Positions 47,669 through 55,866 are shown, counted from the stretch's first letter. The stretch: DNA of 64,000 nucleotides from DATARH01 sp036268075 (GCA_036268075.1 DATAUV010000117.1:1-64000), one strand, 5' to 3'. Program-made: numbers and translations. The notes: generated from the letters alone by a model not told the origin.

Positions 47669-48495
47669 TTGCCGCTTTCGACCTGATGGAAGAAATCGTC
47701 GCAGACCCGGTTGAACAGGTCCGGTTCCTCAAGGTTGAGGGCGTGGCCGGTATTCGGGAAGACGACCAGGGCGGCGCTCCTGATCAGGCGCTTCATCAAG
47801 AGGGCCGGGTCGAGACACGGGTCGTCCTCGTCGCCGGTCGCGATCAGGGTCGGCACGTCGAGCGCCTTCATCTCCTCGGCCAATTCCCACAGCGACGGGC
47901 GACGCGCCTGGACGCCCCGCATCGTGTTGGCCGCGCCTTCGGTCGAATGCTCGGCGAGTTGGGCCATGAACTCGGCATAGCCGCGCGGGTCCTTGTTTTC
48001 GAGCTGCACGCGGGTCGGGCCGGCGCCATAGGTCTTGGCGACCTCGGGCATTCCCTTTTGCGCGATTTGCGCCGCGGTGCGCGCGGTCTCGTCGCGGAAT
48101 TGCTGGCTCTTGTCGGGCTGGGCGCCGTAGCCGCAGCCGGCGACGACGAGCGCGCTCGCCCGGCCGGGATAGGCGAAGCCGAAATGCAGCGTCGCGAACC
48201 CGCCCATCGAGATGCCGACGACATGCGCCTTGGCGAGGCCCAGCGCGTCGAGCACGGCGCGGATGTCGTCGCGCGCCCGCGCCTGCGAATAACGCTCGAA
48301 ATCGTCCGGCACGTCCGATGGCGGATAGCCGCGGGCGTTGAACACGATGCAGCGGTAGCGGCGCGAGAAATACCGCATCTGCGTCTCATAGCTGCGAAGA
48401 TCGCCGGCGAATTCGTGGACGAACACGACCGGGTACCCCGCCCCCGCTTCCTCGTAATAAAGCCGGACACCGTCATCGGTCTGCAAATGGGGCAT
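47617..48495 (-). CDS. alpha/beta-fold hydrolase
   Basis: A 292-residue hydrolase. HEFAGDLRSYETQMRYFSRR is the oxyanion region, NARGYPPSDVPDDFERYSQ follows, the nucleophile is in VVGISMGGFATLHFG, the acid is in LIATGDEDDPCLDPALL and the histidine is in FPNTGHALNLEEP. The family includes esterases, dienelactone hydrolase-like and C-C bond hydrolases. It is upstream of and overlaps the MFS transporter gene, so the transporter may handle its substrate or product. Confidence 0.87.
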   Translation of the reverse strand: MPHLQTDDGVRLYYEEAGAGYPVVFVHEFAGDLRSYETQMRYFSRRYRCIVFNARGYPPSDVPDDFERYSQARARDDIRAVLDALGLAKAHVVGISMGGFATLHFGFAYPGRASALVVAGCGYGAQPDKSQQFRDETARTAAQIAQKGMPEVAKTYGAGPTRVQLENKDPRGYAEFMAQLAEHSTEGAANTMRGVQARRPSLWELAEEMKALDVPTLIATGDEDDPCLDPALLMKRLIRSAALVVFPNTGHALNLEEPDLFNRVCDDFFHQVESGNWPRRDPRAVVGSILGM

Positions 48496-48568
48496 CGCTG
48501 ATCCTCGCCGCTCTGGAGCGCGCGTATCGTAGCGTCGTTTCCGGGAAGGCGAAATCGGATGTCGGGAG

Positions 48569-48643
48569 TGATGGCCTTCGCGTTGCTCAGCCCATCCTAC
48601 GGATCCGGTGCGTAGGATGGGCTGAATGCAGCGAAACCCTTCG
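48569..48643. repeat. palindromic repeat family A, copy 4 (degenerate)
   Basis: TGATGGCCTTCGCG and GCGAAACCCTTCG with inner CTCAGCCCATCCTAC / GTAGGATGGGCTGA. The outer arms have decayed more than in the other copies. It ends 3 bp from the ornithine decarboxylase stop codon, where it may terminate that gene. Confidence 0.75.
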
Positions 48644-48645
48644 CT

Positions 48646-49776
48646 TCAGATGCAATACGTCCGGATCGGCGGGAAGCCGTTGAAGCCGACCGAGGCGTAG
48701 CTCGACGTGTAGGCGCCGGTCGAGAGGATCGATACCCGGTCGCCGACCTGGAGGTCGCGCGGCAGGCTGTATTCGGTCTTTTCGTAGAGGATGTCGGCGC
48801 TGTCGCAGGTCGGGCCCGCGATGATCACCGGTCCCGGGTGGCCGCGGCGGCCCGGGGTCTCGATCCGGTACTTGATGCTCTCGTCCATCGTCTCGGCGAG
48901 GCCGTTGAACTTGCCGGCGTCGAGATAGACCCAGCGGCGGTCGTCGCCGTCGCCCTTCTCGGAGATCAGCACGACCTCGCTCTGGATCACCCCCGCGTCT
49001 CCGACCAGCGAGCGGCCGGGCTCGACGATCACCTCGGGCAGATGATTGCCGAAATGGCGGGTCAGCGCCGTCGTCACCGCGCCGGCATAATGCGCGACCG
49101 GCGAGATCGCGCCGCGATACTGAGCCGGAAACCCGCCGCCGATATTGACCATGCGCAAATCGATGCCGGTCTCGGCGAGGAGGCTGAACATTTCGGCGGC
49201 TTGCGCGATCGCCCCGTCCCACTGACCGAGATCGGTCTGCTGCGAGCCGACATGGAACGACACGCCATAGGCTTCGAGGCCGAGGCCGCGCGCCTTGCCG
49301 AGAAGCTGCACCGCCATCCGAGGGCTGCAGCCGAACTTGCGCGACAGCGGCCACTCCGCGCCCTCGCACGACACGAGGATGCGGCAGAACACGCGCGCGC
49401 CCGGCGCGACCCGCGCCAGCTTTTCGAGCTCGGCATCGCTGTCGAACGCGAACAGGCGCACGCCCTTCGCATAGGCGAACTCGATATCGCGCTCCTTCTT
49501 GATCGTATTGCCGAAGGAGAGCCGGTCGGGGGTAGCGCCGCTGTCCAGCGCGAGCGCGATCTCGGCCCGGCTGGCGACATCGAAATTCGAGCCGCGCTCG
49601 GCCAGCATCGCGACGATCTCGGGCGCCGGATTGGCCTTTACCGCGTAGAAGACCCTGGCGATCGGCAGGTACTGCCGCAGCGCGTCGTAAGCCGCGCCGA
49701 TGACGTCGAGATCGACGACCAGGCATGGGGTATCGGGTACAGTGTCTACGAGGAAACGCGCGATCTTGTCGTTCAT
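48646..49776 (-). CDS. type III PLP-dependent decarboxylase, ornithine/lysine decarboxylase
   Basis: A 376-residue alanine-racemase-fold decarboxylase that makes putrescine (or cadaverine). The PLP lysine is K47 in FYAVKANPAPE. SFGNTIKKERDIEFAYAKGV, SFHVGSQQTDLGQWDGAI, NIGGGFPAQY and EPGRSLVGDAG are conserved PLP-phosphate and dimer motifs. The catalytic cysteine region is GPTCDSADILYE. The length is that of bacterial eukaryotic-like ODCs. It has a 200+ nt structured leader with a small ORF upstream (49904-50014). ATG 49776 begins MNDKIARFLVDTVPD. Confidence 0.92.
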   Translation of the reverse strand: MNDKIARFLVDTVPDTPCLVVDLDVIGAAYDALRQYLPIARVFYAVKANPAPEIVAMLAERGSNFDVASRAEIALALDSGATPDRLSFGNTIKKERDIEFAYAKGVRLFAFDSDAELEKLARVAPGARVFCRILVSCEGAEWPLSRKFGCSPRMAVQLLGKARGLGLEAYGVSFHVGSQQTDLGQWDGAIAQAAEMFSLLAETGIDLRMVNIGGGFPAQYRGAISPVAHYAGAVTTALTRHFGNHLPEVIVEPGRSLVGDAGVIQSEVVLISEKGDGDDRRWVYLDAGKFNGLAETMDESIKYRIETPGRRGHPGPVIIAGPTCDSADILYEKTEYSLPRDLQVGDRVSILSTGAYTSSYASVGFNGFPPIRTYCI

Positions 49777-50014
49777 GGCACCGGGACCTTCCCGCAAGCG
49801 ACGAGTAAGCAACCGACCCTCGGTCCCGTTCCGGATGACCGGGCGGAACCGAAGCGCAGATTTTCGACAGGCATCCCCGCGGGAATGCCGAGCCGATTTT
49901 CGGTTAGCTTAAACTGCTCGGGTCGTTGGCCCGGGAGCCCCGCCCACGGCACCGGGTGCCGGGGAGATTGGCGTCAGGGCAGGGCGCTAAGGCCCCGAAT
50001 TGGATTGCAACCAT
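49777..50014 (-). promoter_or_regulatory. candidate polyamine-responsive mRNA leader of the ornithine decarboxylase gene
   Basis: The 238 nt before the decarboxylase start hold three strong hairpins on the minus strand: a stem at 49948-49960 (GGCAC-CCG-GTGCC) inside the leader ORF, a near-perfect 9-bp stem at 49870-49889 (GGCATTCCC / GGGGATGCC), and GTTCCG / CGGAAC at 49828-49849, just before the ribosome-binding region. Alphaproteobacterial ornithine decarboxylase genes often carry a structured leader described as the speF motif. I cannot align it here, so the assignment is tentative. Confidence 0.5.
49904..50014 (-). CDS. 36-residue upstream leader ORF of the ornithine decarboxylase gene
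   Basis: ATG 50014 follows an excellent GAGAGGGAGG site and opens MVAIQFGALAPCPDANLPGT, ending RCRGRGSRANDPSSLS before TAA at 49904. It is arginine- and proline-containing and overlaps the first hairpin of the leader. Its stop lies 127 nt ahead of the decarboxylase ATG. Polyamine-controlled leader peptides of similar size are known in other bacteria (SpeFL), but this sequence is not similar to that peptide. Ribosome stalling in it could change the downstream fold. Confidence 0.5.
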   Translation of the reverse strand: MVAIQFGALAPCPDANLPGTRCRGRGSRANDPSSLS

Positions 50015-50261
50015 ATCGACCTCCCTCTCGGGACCTGCCTTGCGGCGGGACTGCCAAAAAGGACGCGTTACGTCGTTGCATAACCACCATGGGCCATAGG
50101 CACGTGCGAGTGCGTCAACGCGCGGATAGATACGCGCATCGTTCGCGATTGCAAGGGAAAATCGCGAACTCTTCGGGGCTTGGGGAAATGCCCGGAACTG
50201 CATCCGAACAAGCCGGAACCGGCTGCTTAAAAACACGCCGAACGCACCGAATCGTCGGTTC

Positions 50262-50552
50262 TTACGGGGTCGGTCGCAGCGGGATCACGCCGAGCTTCTT
50301 TCCGGTCGCCAGGTCGACGATCACGAGCTGCCGCGTGCCGTCGGCGAGGGCGAGGGCGAGCACCACCCGGTCGGCTCCGGTGCTCATCGCCTCGACATGC
50401 GCGCCGGCCGGAATCTCGACCGGCGCGGCAGCATAGGCCGCGGCGGGCGGCGTGCCCTTTGACATGCGCCCGGCCACGGTCGCGCCGAGAACCGCGACAC
50501 CGGCGAGGATCATCGCCCCCATCACCGCAACCAGTATCTTCAGCGCGCGCAT
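50262..50552 (-). CDS. small membrane-anchored protein, DUF6476-like
   Basis: A 96-residue protein with one N-terminal membrane anchor (KILVAVMGAMILAGVAVLGA) and a periplasmic part made of short beta-strands (RVVLALALADGTRQLVIVDL, ATGKKLGVIPLRP). The layout resembles DUF6476 proteins of Alphaproteobacteria. It is divergent from the rluD gene, with a 26-bp gap. Confidence 0.6.
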   Translation of the reverse strand: MRALKILVAVMGAMILAGVAVLGATVAGRMSKGTPPAAAYAAAPVEIPAGAHVEAMSTGADRVVLALALADGTRQLVIVDLATGKKLGVIPLRPTP

Positions 50553-50578
50553 CGCCCTAACCGGGTATCGTGGGCGCG

Positions 50579-51550
50579 ATGACCGAGGCGGCGGCGCACG
50601 CGATTGTGATCGACGAGGCTGTGGCGGGACAGCGCCTCGACCGCGCGCTCGCGCTCGCGCTGCCCGAGCATTCGCGCAGCCGGTTCAAGGCGTTGATCGA
50701 GACGGGGCAGGTCCAGACCGCCGGGGTCGCGGTGCGCGATCCGGCAGCCAAGGTCCGCGACGGCCAAACGTTCGTCGTTTTTCTCCCCGATCTGGTCGAG
50801 CCGGCACCGGCGCCAGAGCCGCTGCCGCTCGATGTCCGGTTCGAGGATGCACATTTGCTCGTCATCGACAAGCCGGCGGGCATGGTCGTCCACCCCGCGC
50901 CGGGCAACCTGACGGGAACGCTGGTCAACGCGCTGCTGGCGCATTGCGGGGACAGCCTCGCCGGGATCGGCGGGGTGCGCCGGCCGGGCATCGTCCATCG
51001 GCTCGACAAGGACACCAGCGGGCTGATGGTCGTCGCCAAGACCGAGACCGCGCACCGGGCGCTGAGCCGAGATTTCGCCGCGCGCCGGATCGCCCGCGCC
51101 TACGCCGCGCTCGTGTGGGGCGTGCCGATGCCGGCGAGCGGCGAGATCGAAGGCAATATCGGCCGGTCCCCCCGCAACCGGAAAAAGATGGCGGTGGTGG
51201 GCGCGGCGCACGGCAAGCCGGCGCTTACCCGCTATCGCGTCGAGCGCAATTTCGCCGGCAAGGCGTCGCTGGTCGAGTGCCGGCTCGCGACCGGCCGCAC
51301 GCATCAGATCCGCGTTCATCTCGCCGAGCGCGGCCATCCCGTGATCGGCGACCCGGTCTATGGCAGCCGCAGCGGCCGGGCGGTCGCCCGATCCGGCGAG
51401 GTCGGCATCCGGATCGCCGGTTTCCCACGCCAGGCCCTGCATGCGCGCCTGTTGGGCTTCGAGCATCCCGCAACCGGCGAGGCGCTGCGCTTCGACAGCG
51501 CCCCGCCCGCCGATATCAGGGCGCTGATTACCGAATTAGAGGGACTTTAA
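50579..51550 (+). CDS. rluD: RluA/RluD family 23S rRNA pseudouridine synthase
   Basis: A 323-residue pseudouridine synthase. It has an N-terminal S4-like RNA-binding region (GQRLDRALALALPEHSRSRF) and the catalytic motif GIVHRLDKDTSGLMVVAKT with the essential aspartate. LATGRTHQIRVHLAERGHPV is the conserved late motif. It modifies uridines of 23S rRNA; RluD-type specificity is inferred from length and S4 domain. ATG 50579 rather than the GTG at 50570. The stress sigma factor gene follows in the same orientation. Confidence 0.9.
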   Translation: MTEAAAHAIVIDEAVAGQRLDRALALALPEHSRSRFKALIETGQVQTAGVAVRDPAAKVRDGQTFVVFLPDLVEPAPAPEPLPLDVRFEDAHLLVIDKPAGMVVHPAPGNLTGTLVNALLAHCGDSLAGIGGVRRPGIVHRLDKDTSGLMVVAKTETAHRALSRDFAARRIARAYAALVWGVPMPASGEIEGNIGRSPRNRKKMAVVGAAHGKPALTRYRVERNFAGKASLVECRLATGRTHQIRVHLAERGHPVIGDPVYGSRSGRAVARSGEVGIRIAGFPRQALHARLLGFEHPATGEALRFDSAPPADIRALITELEGL

Positions 51551-51636
51551 ACTGGACAAAAGCCGACTTATGTAGTAGGACTTTCCTCGGGTGGATCGGC
51601 CGGCCAGGGGCGGCGTTCACCTACAGCAGTTAAAGA

Positions 51637-52539
51637 ATGGAGCCACGATCGCACATGCCCTCAGTGTCGATGCCATCACTCTCCGGCGAAGGAAACCTGA
51701 CGCGGTATCTCCAGGAGATCCGCAAGTTTCCGATGCTGGAGCCGCAAGAGGAATACATGCTCGCCAAAAGCTGGAAGGAGCATGAGGACCCCGATGCCGC
51801 GCATCGGCTGGTGACGAGCCATCTGCGCCTCGTCGCCAAGATCGCGATGGGCTATCGCGGCTATGGCCTGCCCCTCTCCGAGCTGATCTCGGAGGGCAAT
51901 GTCGGCATGATGCAGGCGGTCAAGCGCTTTGACCCGGACCGCGGCTTTCGCCTCGCGACCTATGCGATGTGGTGGATTCGCGCGGCGATCCAGGAATACA
52001 TCCTGCATTCGTGGTCGCTGGTGAAGATGGGCACCACGGCGGCGCAGAAAAAGCTGTTCTTCAATCTGCGCAAGCTCAAGGGCCAGCTTCAGGCGATCGA
52101 CGAAGGCGATTTATCGCCGGAAAACCTGAAAAAGATCGCGACCGAGCTCGACGTGCCCGAGGCCGACGTGATCAGCATGAACCGCCGCCTCGCCAGCCCG
52201 GACCATTCGCTGAACGCGCCGCTCCGGAGCGACAGCGAGGGCGAATGGCAGGATTGGCTCGTCGACGAAAGCGAGAGCCAGGAGCAGAAACTCGGCGACC
52301 GGCAGGAGCTGGGGTTGCGCCGCGACCTGCTCGGCAAGGCGATGACCCACCTCAACGAGCGCGAGCGCCACATCCTCACCGAGCGCCGGCTGCGCGACAA
52401 CCCGACGACGCTCGAGGAGCTGTCGCAGCAATACAACATCTCGCGCGAGCGGGTGCGCCAGATCGAGGTGCGGGCGTTCGAGAAGCTGCAAAAGGCGATC
52501 AAGGCCGCCGCGATCGAACGGCGGCTGGTGACGCACTGA
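51637..52539 (+). CDS. rpoH: RNA polymerase heat-shock sigma factor RpoH
   Basis: A sigma-32 type factor of about 300 residues. Region 2 is seen in LVTSHLRLVAKIAMGYRGYG and RFDPDRGFRLATYAMWWIRA; the RpoH box QKKLFFNLRKLK is at about 137-148; region 4 has LNERERHILTERRL and NISRERVRQIEVRAFEKLQK. It directs RNA polymerase to heat-shock promoters. ATG 51637 and ATG 51655 are both possible; neither has a strong ribosome site. Translation of rpoH is often controlled by mRNA folding, which may explain this. It is followed by a family F palindrome at 52546. Confidence 0.95.
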   Translation: MEPRSHMPSVSMPSLSGEGNLTRYLQEIRKFPMLEPQEEYMLAKSWKEHEDPDAAHRLVTSHLRLVAKIAMGYRGYGLPLSELISEGNVGMMQAVKRFDPDRGFRLATYAMWWIRAAIQEYILHSWSLVKMGTTAAQKKLFFNLRKLKGQLQAIDEGDLSPENLKKIATELDVPEADVISMNRRLASPDHSLNAPLRSDSEGEWQDWLVDESESQEQKLGDRQELGLRRDLLGKAMTHLNERERHILTERRLRDNPTTLEELSQQYNISRERVRQIEVRAFEKLQKAIKAAAIERRLVTH

Positions 52540-52545
52540 GACGCA

Positions 52546-52605
52546 TGGACCGCGGGCGTCCCGCCCGCTCTTAACAAAAGATGCGGGCGGGATGCCCGCG
52601 GTCCA
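52546..52605. repeat. palindromic repeat family F, copy 2
   Basis: Arms TGGACCGCGGGCGTCCCGCC / GGCGGGATGCCCGCGGTCCA, the same element as at 25403-25460. It follows rpoH and touches the truncated 3' end of an anti-sigma factor relic. Confidence 0.85.
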
Positions 52606-52775
52606 GTATTTCGCCGTCCGCCAATCCCGCGAGAAGTCGGAGAGCTGACCGGTTTCCCAGTCCGAAACCGTCCACAGCGTCATTCCGTCCGCCGACCAGT
52701 GGACGAGGTTGTAGCCGCTATGCGCCGCGGTCGCCGGTAACCCGGCGGGCCCCGATCCCTCGGGCCAGACGTAGA
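52606..52775 (-). pseudogene. C-terminal relic of an anti-sigma factor
   Basis: On the minus strand RLYVWPEGSGPAGLPATAAH followed by SGYNLVHWSADGMTLWTVSD and ETGQLSDFSRDWR matches the periplasmic C-terminal end of membrane anti-sigma factors, which typically have a W-P-x-G turn and a GYN-hhHW-x-x-x-GMT-hW-hVSD ending. It has no start, no zinc domain and no transmembrane segment, and its 3' end runs into a repeat without a stop. It is cut at about 52775, where an opposite cupredoxin fragment begins. Confidence 0.6.
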
Positions 52776-52776
52776 G

Positions 52777-52932
52777 CCGCACACGGTCACCAGCGTCGGC
52801 AGGGACGCGTCGTTCAAATCGGCGGGACTCGACACCGACGACAGCTTTTCGTTCACCTTCGACAAGCCCGGGACCTACAAATATTTCTGCTCGGTACACC
52901 CTCACATGGTCGGGACAATCGTCGTCAGATAA
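52777..52932 (+). pseudogene. C-terminal relic of a cupredoxin
   Basis: PHTVTSVGRDASFKSAGLDT followed by DSFSFTFDKPGTYKYFCSVH and PHMVGTIVVR ends in a TAA at 52930. It keeps all four type 1 copper ligands of a plastocyanin/amicyanin-like protein: the His of PHT, and Cys, His and Met in FCSVHPHM. No start codon, signal peptide or N-terminal strands are present upstream; the coding sequence is cut at about 52775, where the anti-sigma relic starts in the other direction. Confidence 0.65.
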
Positions 52933-52991
52933 CCGCCGGTTGTCTCCCCTGTGACGGGCGCGCTAGGCTCCTCGCAACGGGGGAGGGCGCG

Positions 52992-53546
52992 ATGCGGTGG
53001 TGGCTGGCGATGGTTGCACTGATCCTCGCGATCGCCGCTCCCGCCCGGGCTGACCAGATCGCCGATGCCGCCGCCGCCCTCGCCCGGGTGCCGGCGGCGC
53101 TCGACGGCGCCGAGACGGCGATCGCCGCCTGTCCGCAACCCATCGCGGCGATGCGCGCGCGCAAGGCCCTGTTCGACGCTCGCGCGATGCTCACCGTCGC
53201 ACGCAGCAGCCCGGACGCGATGGTTGCGCTCAACCAAAAGATGGAGTTCCTGCGCGAGACGCTGGAGACGTGCCTCGCGGCGAAACGGATCGGCGAGCAG
53301 TACCACGCGCGGTGCCAGGGCGATGTCCGGCTCGGCATGAGCGCGGCCGAGGTGCGCCAGACTACCTGGTGCGAGCCGGTCAAGGTCATGGTCACCGAGA
53401 CCGCGGATCATCGCCGCGAGGAATGGATCTACACCAACGACAGCAAGATCGCCTTTATCGGCCGGCCGCTGGGATTTCTCTACTTCACCGACGGAAAGCT
53501 GACCTCGATCGAGCGCGATACTTCGATCGATTCACGCGTGAAATAA
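52992..53546 (+). CDS. secreted protein of unknown function
   Basis: A 184-residue exported protein. MRWWLAMVALILAIAAPARA is a Sec signal peptide. The first half of the mature protein is helical and Ala-rich (ADAAAALARVPAALDGAETA). The second half begins RCQGDVRLGMSAAEVRQTTW, a pattern also seen in small outer-membrane-associated SmpA/OmlA-type domains, and ends in beta-strands REEWIYTNDSKIAFIG. Four to five cysteines suggest disulfides. GGGGGAGG precedes ATG 52992. It overlaps the convergent anmK by 15 bp. I do not recognise a definite family. Confidence 0.65.
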   Translation: MRWWLAMVALILAIAAPARADQIADAAAALARVPAALDGAETAIAACPQPIAAMRARKALFDARAMLTVARSSPDAMVALNQKMEFLRETLETCLAAKRIGEQYHARCQGDVRLGMSAAEVRQTTWCEPVKVMVTETADHRREEWIYTNDSKIAFIGRPLGFLYFTDGKLTSIERDTSIDSRVK

Positions 53547-54614
53547 CCGACCCCCCAGGATCGGCCGCGGGGCTCCGGTCGTCGATGGCAGGCTGAGCGG
53601 CAGGCCGAGCACCGAGCGTGCCGCGAGATAGCCGAAGGCCTGCGCCTCCAGCGCGTCGCCGTCCCATCCCACCGCCTCGACCGGCCGAACCGGAGCCGCG
53701 AGCAGCCGCGCCAACGCCGCCATCAGCACCGGATTGTGCCGCCCGCCGCCGCACACGAGCCACTCCCGCACTGGCGCCGGGAAATGCCGCCGCGCCGCCG
53801 CGACCGCTGCCGCGGTCATCTCGGTCAAGGTCGCCGCACCGTCTTCGAGGCCGAGACCGGTCGGCACGAAGACCTGGAACTCATCGCGGTCCAGCGATTT
53901 CGGCGGGCGGCGGGCGAGATAGGGCGCTGCGAGAAAGCGGGCGACATGGTCGGCGGCGGCGGCTCCGATCAGAGCGAACCTGCCGTCCCAATCGCACACC
54001 GCCCCGGTGTGGTGTCGCGCCCAATCGTCGAGGAGCGCGTTGCCGGGTCCGGTGTCGAAGGCGAGGATATCTTCGGCCTCGGCGCCGATCCAGGTGACGT
54101 TGCCGACCCCGCCGAGATTGAGCACCGCGAGCGGCTTTGGCAGCGTGGCCGCGAGCGCGGCGTGGTAAAGCGGCGCCAGCGGCGCGCCCTCGCCGCCCGC
54201 CGCGACATCGGCGCTGCGCAGATCGGCGACCACGTCGGTGCCGGTAAGCCGCGCGAGCAAGGCGCCATCGCCGATCTGCCAGGTCCGCCGGTTGTGCGGT
54301 TCGTGCAAGATCGTGTGGCCGTGAAAGCCGATCAGCCCCGCGTGGATATCGGGGAAGCGGCGGCGATATTCGGCGATCGCCGCGGCATGGTGCCGGGTCA
54401 GCTCGGCCTCGACCTCCGGCACCGGCCCCGCGCCGCCGAGCACGCCGCGCAGGCGCTCGCGGAAATTATCCGGATAGGAGATCGTCAGCGACGGACCGGG
54501 CGTCACGTAGTCGCGGCCATCCGTCTCGATCGCGGCCACGTCGATACCGTCGAGCGAGGTGCCGCTCATCAAGCCCAGCACCCCCACCGGTTTTGTGCTA
54601 GATGACAGCGCCAT
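53532..54614 (-). CDS. anmK: anhydro-N-acetylmuramic acid kinase
   Basis: A 360-residue sugar kinase that phosphorylates and opens 1,6-anhydro-MurNAc during cell-wall recycling. Landmarks are VGVLGLMSGTSLDGIDVAAI, LIGFHGHTILHEPH, AVLNLGGVGNVTWIG, DTGPGNALLDDWAR and LVCGGGRHNPVLM. The ATG at 54614-54612 shares two bases with the divergent tyrS ATG (CATG). A GTG a few codons later (before GVLGLMSGTS) is an alternative start that would leave a small gap. The tyrS promoter must then lie within this gene. Confidence 0.92.
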   Translation of the reverse strand: MALSSSTKPVGVLGLMSGTSLDGIDVAAIETDGRDYVTPGPSLTISYPDNFRERLRGVLGGAGPVPEVEAELTRHHAAAIAEYRRRFPDIHAGLIGFHGHTILHEPHNRRTWQIGDGALLARLTGTDVVADLRSADVAAGGEGAPLAPLYHAALAATLPKPLAVLNLGGVGNVTWIGAEAEDILAFDTGPGNALLDDWARHHTGAVCDWDGRFALIGAAAADHVARFLAAPYLARRPPKSLDRDEFQVFVPTGLGLEDGAATLTEMTAAAVAAARRHFPAPVREWLVCGGGRHNPVLMAALARLLAAPVRPVEAVGWDGDALEAQAFGYLAARSVLGLPLSLPSTTGAPRPILGGRLFHA

Positions 54615-55866
54615 GCCGACCGTCAAATCCCCCTTTCTCGCCGCCGCGATCGAGCGCGGCTATTTCCACCAATGCACCGATACCGAGGCGCTCGACCAGC
54701 GGCTCGGCGCCGGCATCGTCACCGCGTATATCGGCTACGACTGCACCGCCGACAGTCTGCATATCGGCAGCCTGTTGGGTATCATGTTGCTGCGCCGGTT
54801 TCAGCAATCGGGGCACAAGCCGATCGTTCTGATGGGGGGCGGCACGACCCGGATCGGCGATCCGTCGGGGAAGGACGAGGCGCGCCCCCTCCTCACCGAC
54901 GACGACATCGCGCGCAATATGGCCGGCATCCGCCAGATTTTCGCCAAATTCCTCGACTTCGGCGACGGCCCGACCGACGCGATCATGGTCAACAACGCCG
55001 ATTGGCTCGACGAGCTGCGTTACATCCCGCTCTTGCGCGATGTCGGCCGGCACTTTTCGGTCAACCGGATGCTGACGCAGGACAGCGTCAAGCTGCGACT
55101 CGACCGCGAGCAGCCGCTGTCGTTCCTCGAATTCAACTACACGATCCTGCAGGCCTACGATTTCGTCGAGCTGGCCAAGCGGTTCGACTGCGCTGTGCAG
55201 ATGGGCGGGTCGGACCAGTGGGGCAACATCGTCGCCGGTGTCGAGCTCGGACGGCGGATCGCCGGCAAGACGCTGTTCGGACTGACGACGCCGCTGATGG
55301 CCACCGCCTCGGGCGTAAAGATGGGCAAGAGCGTCGCTGGCGCGGTCTGGCTCAACGCGGACCGGCTGAGCCCCTACGACTACTGGCAATATTGGCGCAA
55401 CACCGAGGACGCCGATGTCGGCCGATTTCTGCGCCTGTACACCGAGTTGCCGATGGACGAGATCGCCCGGCTCGAACGGCTGGACGACAGCCAGATCAAC
55501 GATGCGAAAAAGGTACTGGCAACCGAGGCCACCGCGTTGTGCCATGGACGCGGGGCGGCCGACGCGGCGGCGGAAACCGCGCGCGCCGTGTTCGAGGAAG
55601 GCGCCGCCGACGATGGCCTGCCGCAAATCGGGGTGCCGCGCGACCGGCTCGCCGAGGGGATGCCGGCTTTCGAGCTTTTGGTCAGGTCGGGGCTCGCCGC
55701 GTCGAACGGCGAGGCGCGGCGGCTCATCCGCGGCGGCGGCGCGCGGGTCAACGACGTGGCGGTCGCGAGCGAAACGCAGGCGGTGTCGCTGACCGATCTC
55801 GCCGCGGGCGGCGCTATCAAACTCAGCGCCGGGCGCAAGCGGCACGCGCTGGTGAGGCCCGAATAA
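54613..55866 (+). CDS. tyrS: tyrosyl-tRNA synthetase
   Basis: A 417-residue class I aminoacyl-tRNA synthetase. The HIGH-type motif reads HIGS in ADSLHIGSLLG and the KMSKS motif reads KMGKS (SGVKMGKSVAG). Tyr-specific segments are YTILQAYDFVELAKRF and QMGGSDQWGNIVAGVELGRR. A C-terminal S4 RNA-binding domain ends the protein (AASNGEARRLIRGGGARVND). ATG 54613 begins MPTVKSPFLAAAIERGYF, overlapping the divergent anmK start. The YhdP-like gene faces it 1 bp beyond its stop codon. Confidence 0.95.
   Translation: MPTVKSPFLAAAIERGYFHQCTDTEALDQRLGAGIVTAYIGYDCTADSLHIGSLLGIMLLRRFQQSGHKPIVLMGGGTTRIGDPSGKDEARPLLTDDDIARNMAGIRQIFAKFLDFGDGPTDAIMVNNADWLDELRYIPLLRDVGRHFSVNRMLTQDSVKLRLDREQPLSFLEFNYTILQAYDFVELAKRFDCAVQMGGSDQWGNIVAGVELGRRIAGKTLFGLTTPLMATASGVKMGKSVAGAVWLNADRLSPYDYWQYWRNTEDADVGRFLRLYTELPMDEIARLERLDDSQINDAKKVLATEATALCHGRGAADAAAETARAVFEEGAADDGLPQIGVPRDRLAEGMPAFELLVRSGLAASNGEARRLIRGGGARVNDVAVASETQAVSLTDLAAGGAIKLSAGRKRHALVRPE

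Noticed and set aside
48646..49776. Alternative call of diaminopimelate decarboxylase
   Set aside because: Length and the GPTCDSADILYE and FHVGSQ segments fit ornithine/lysine decarboxylases better, and no lysine-pathway gene is adjacent.
51541..51636. Heat-shock or vegetative promoter before rpoH
   Set aside because: A TGGACA hexamer at about 51552 has no properly spaced -10 box; I cannot support a promoter call.
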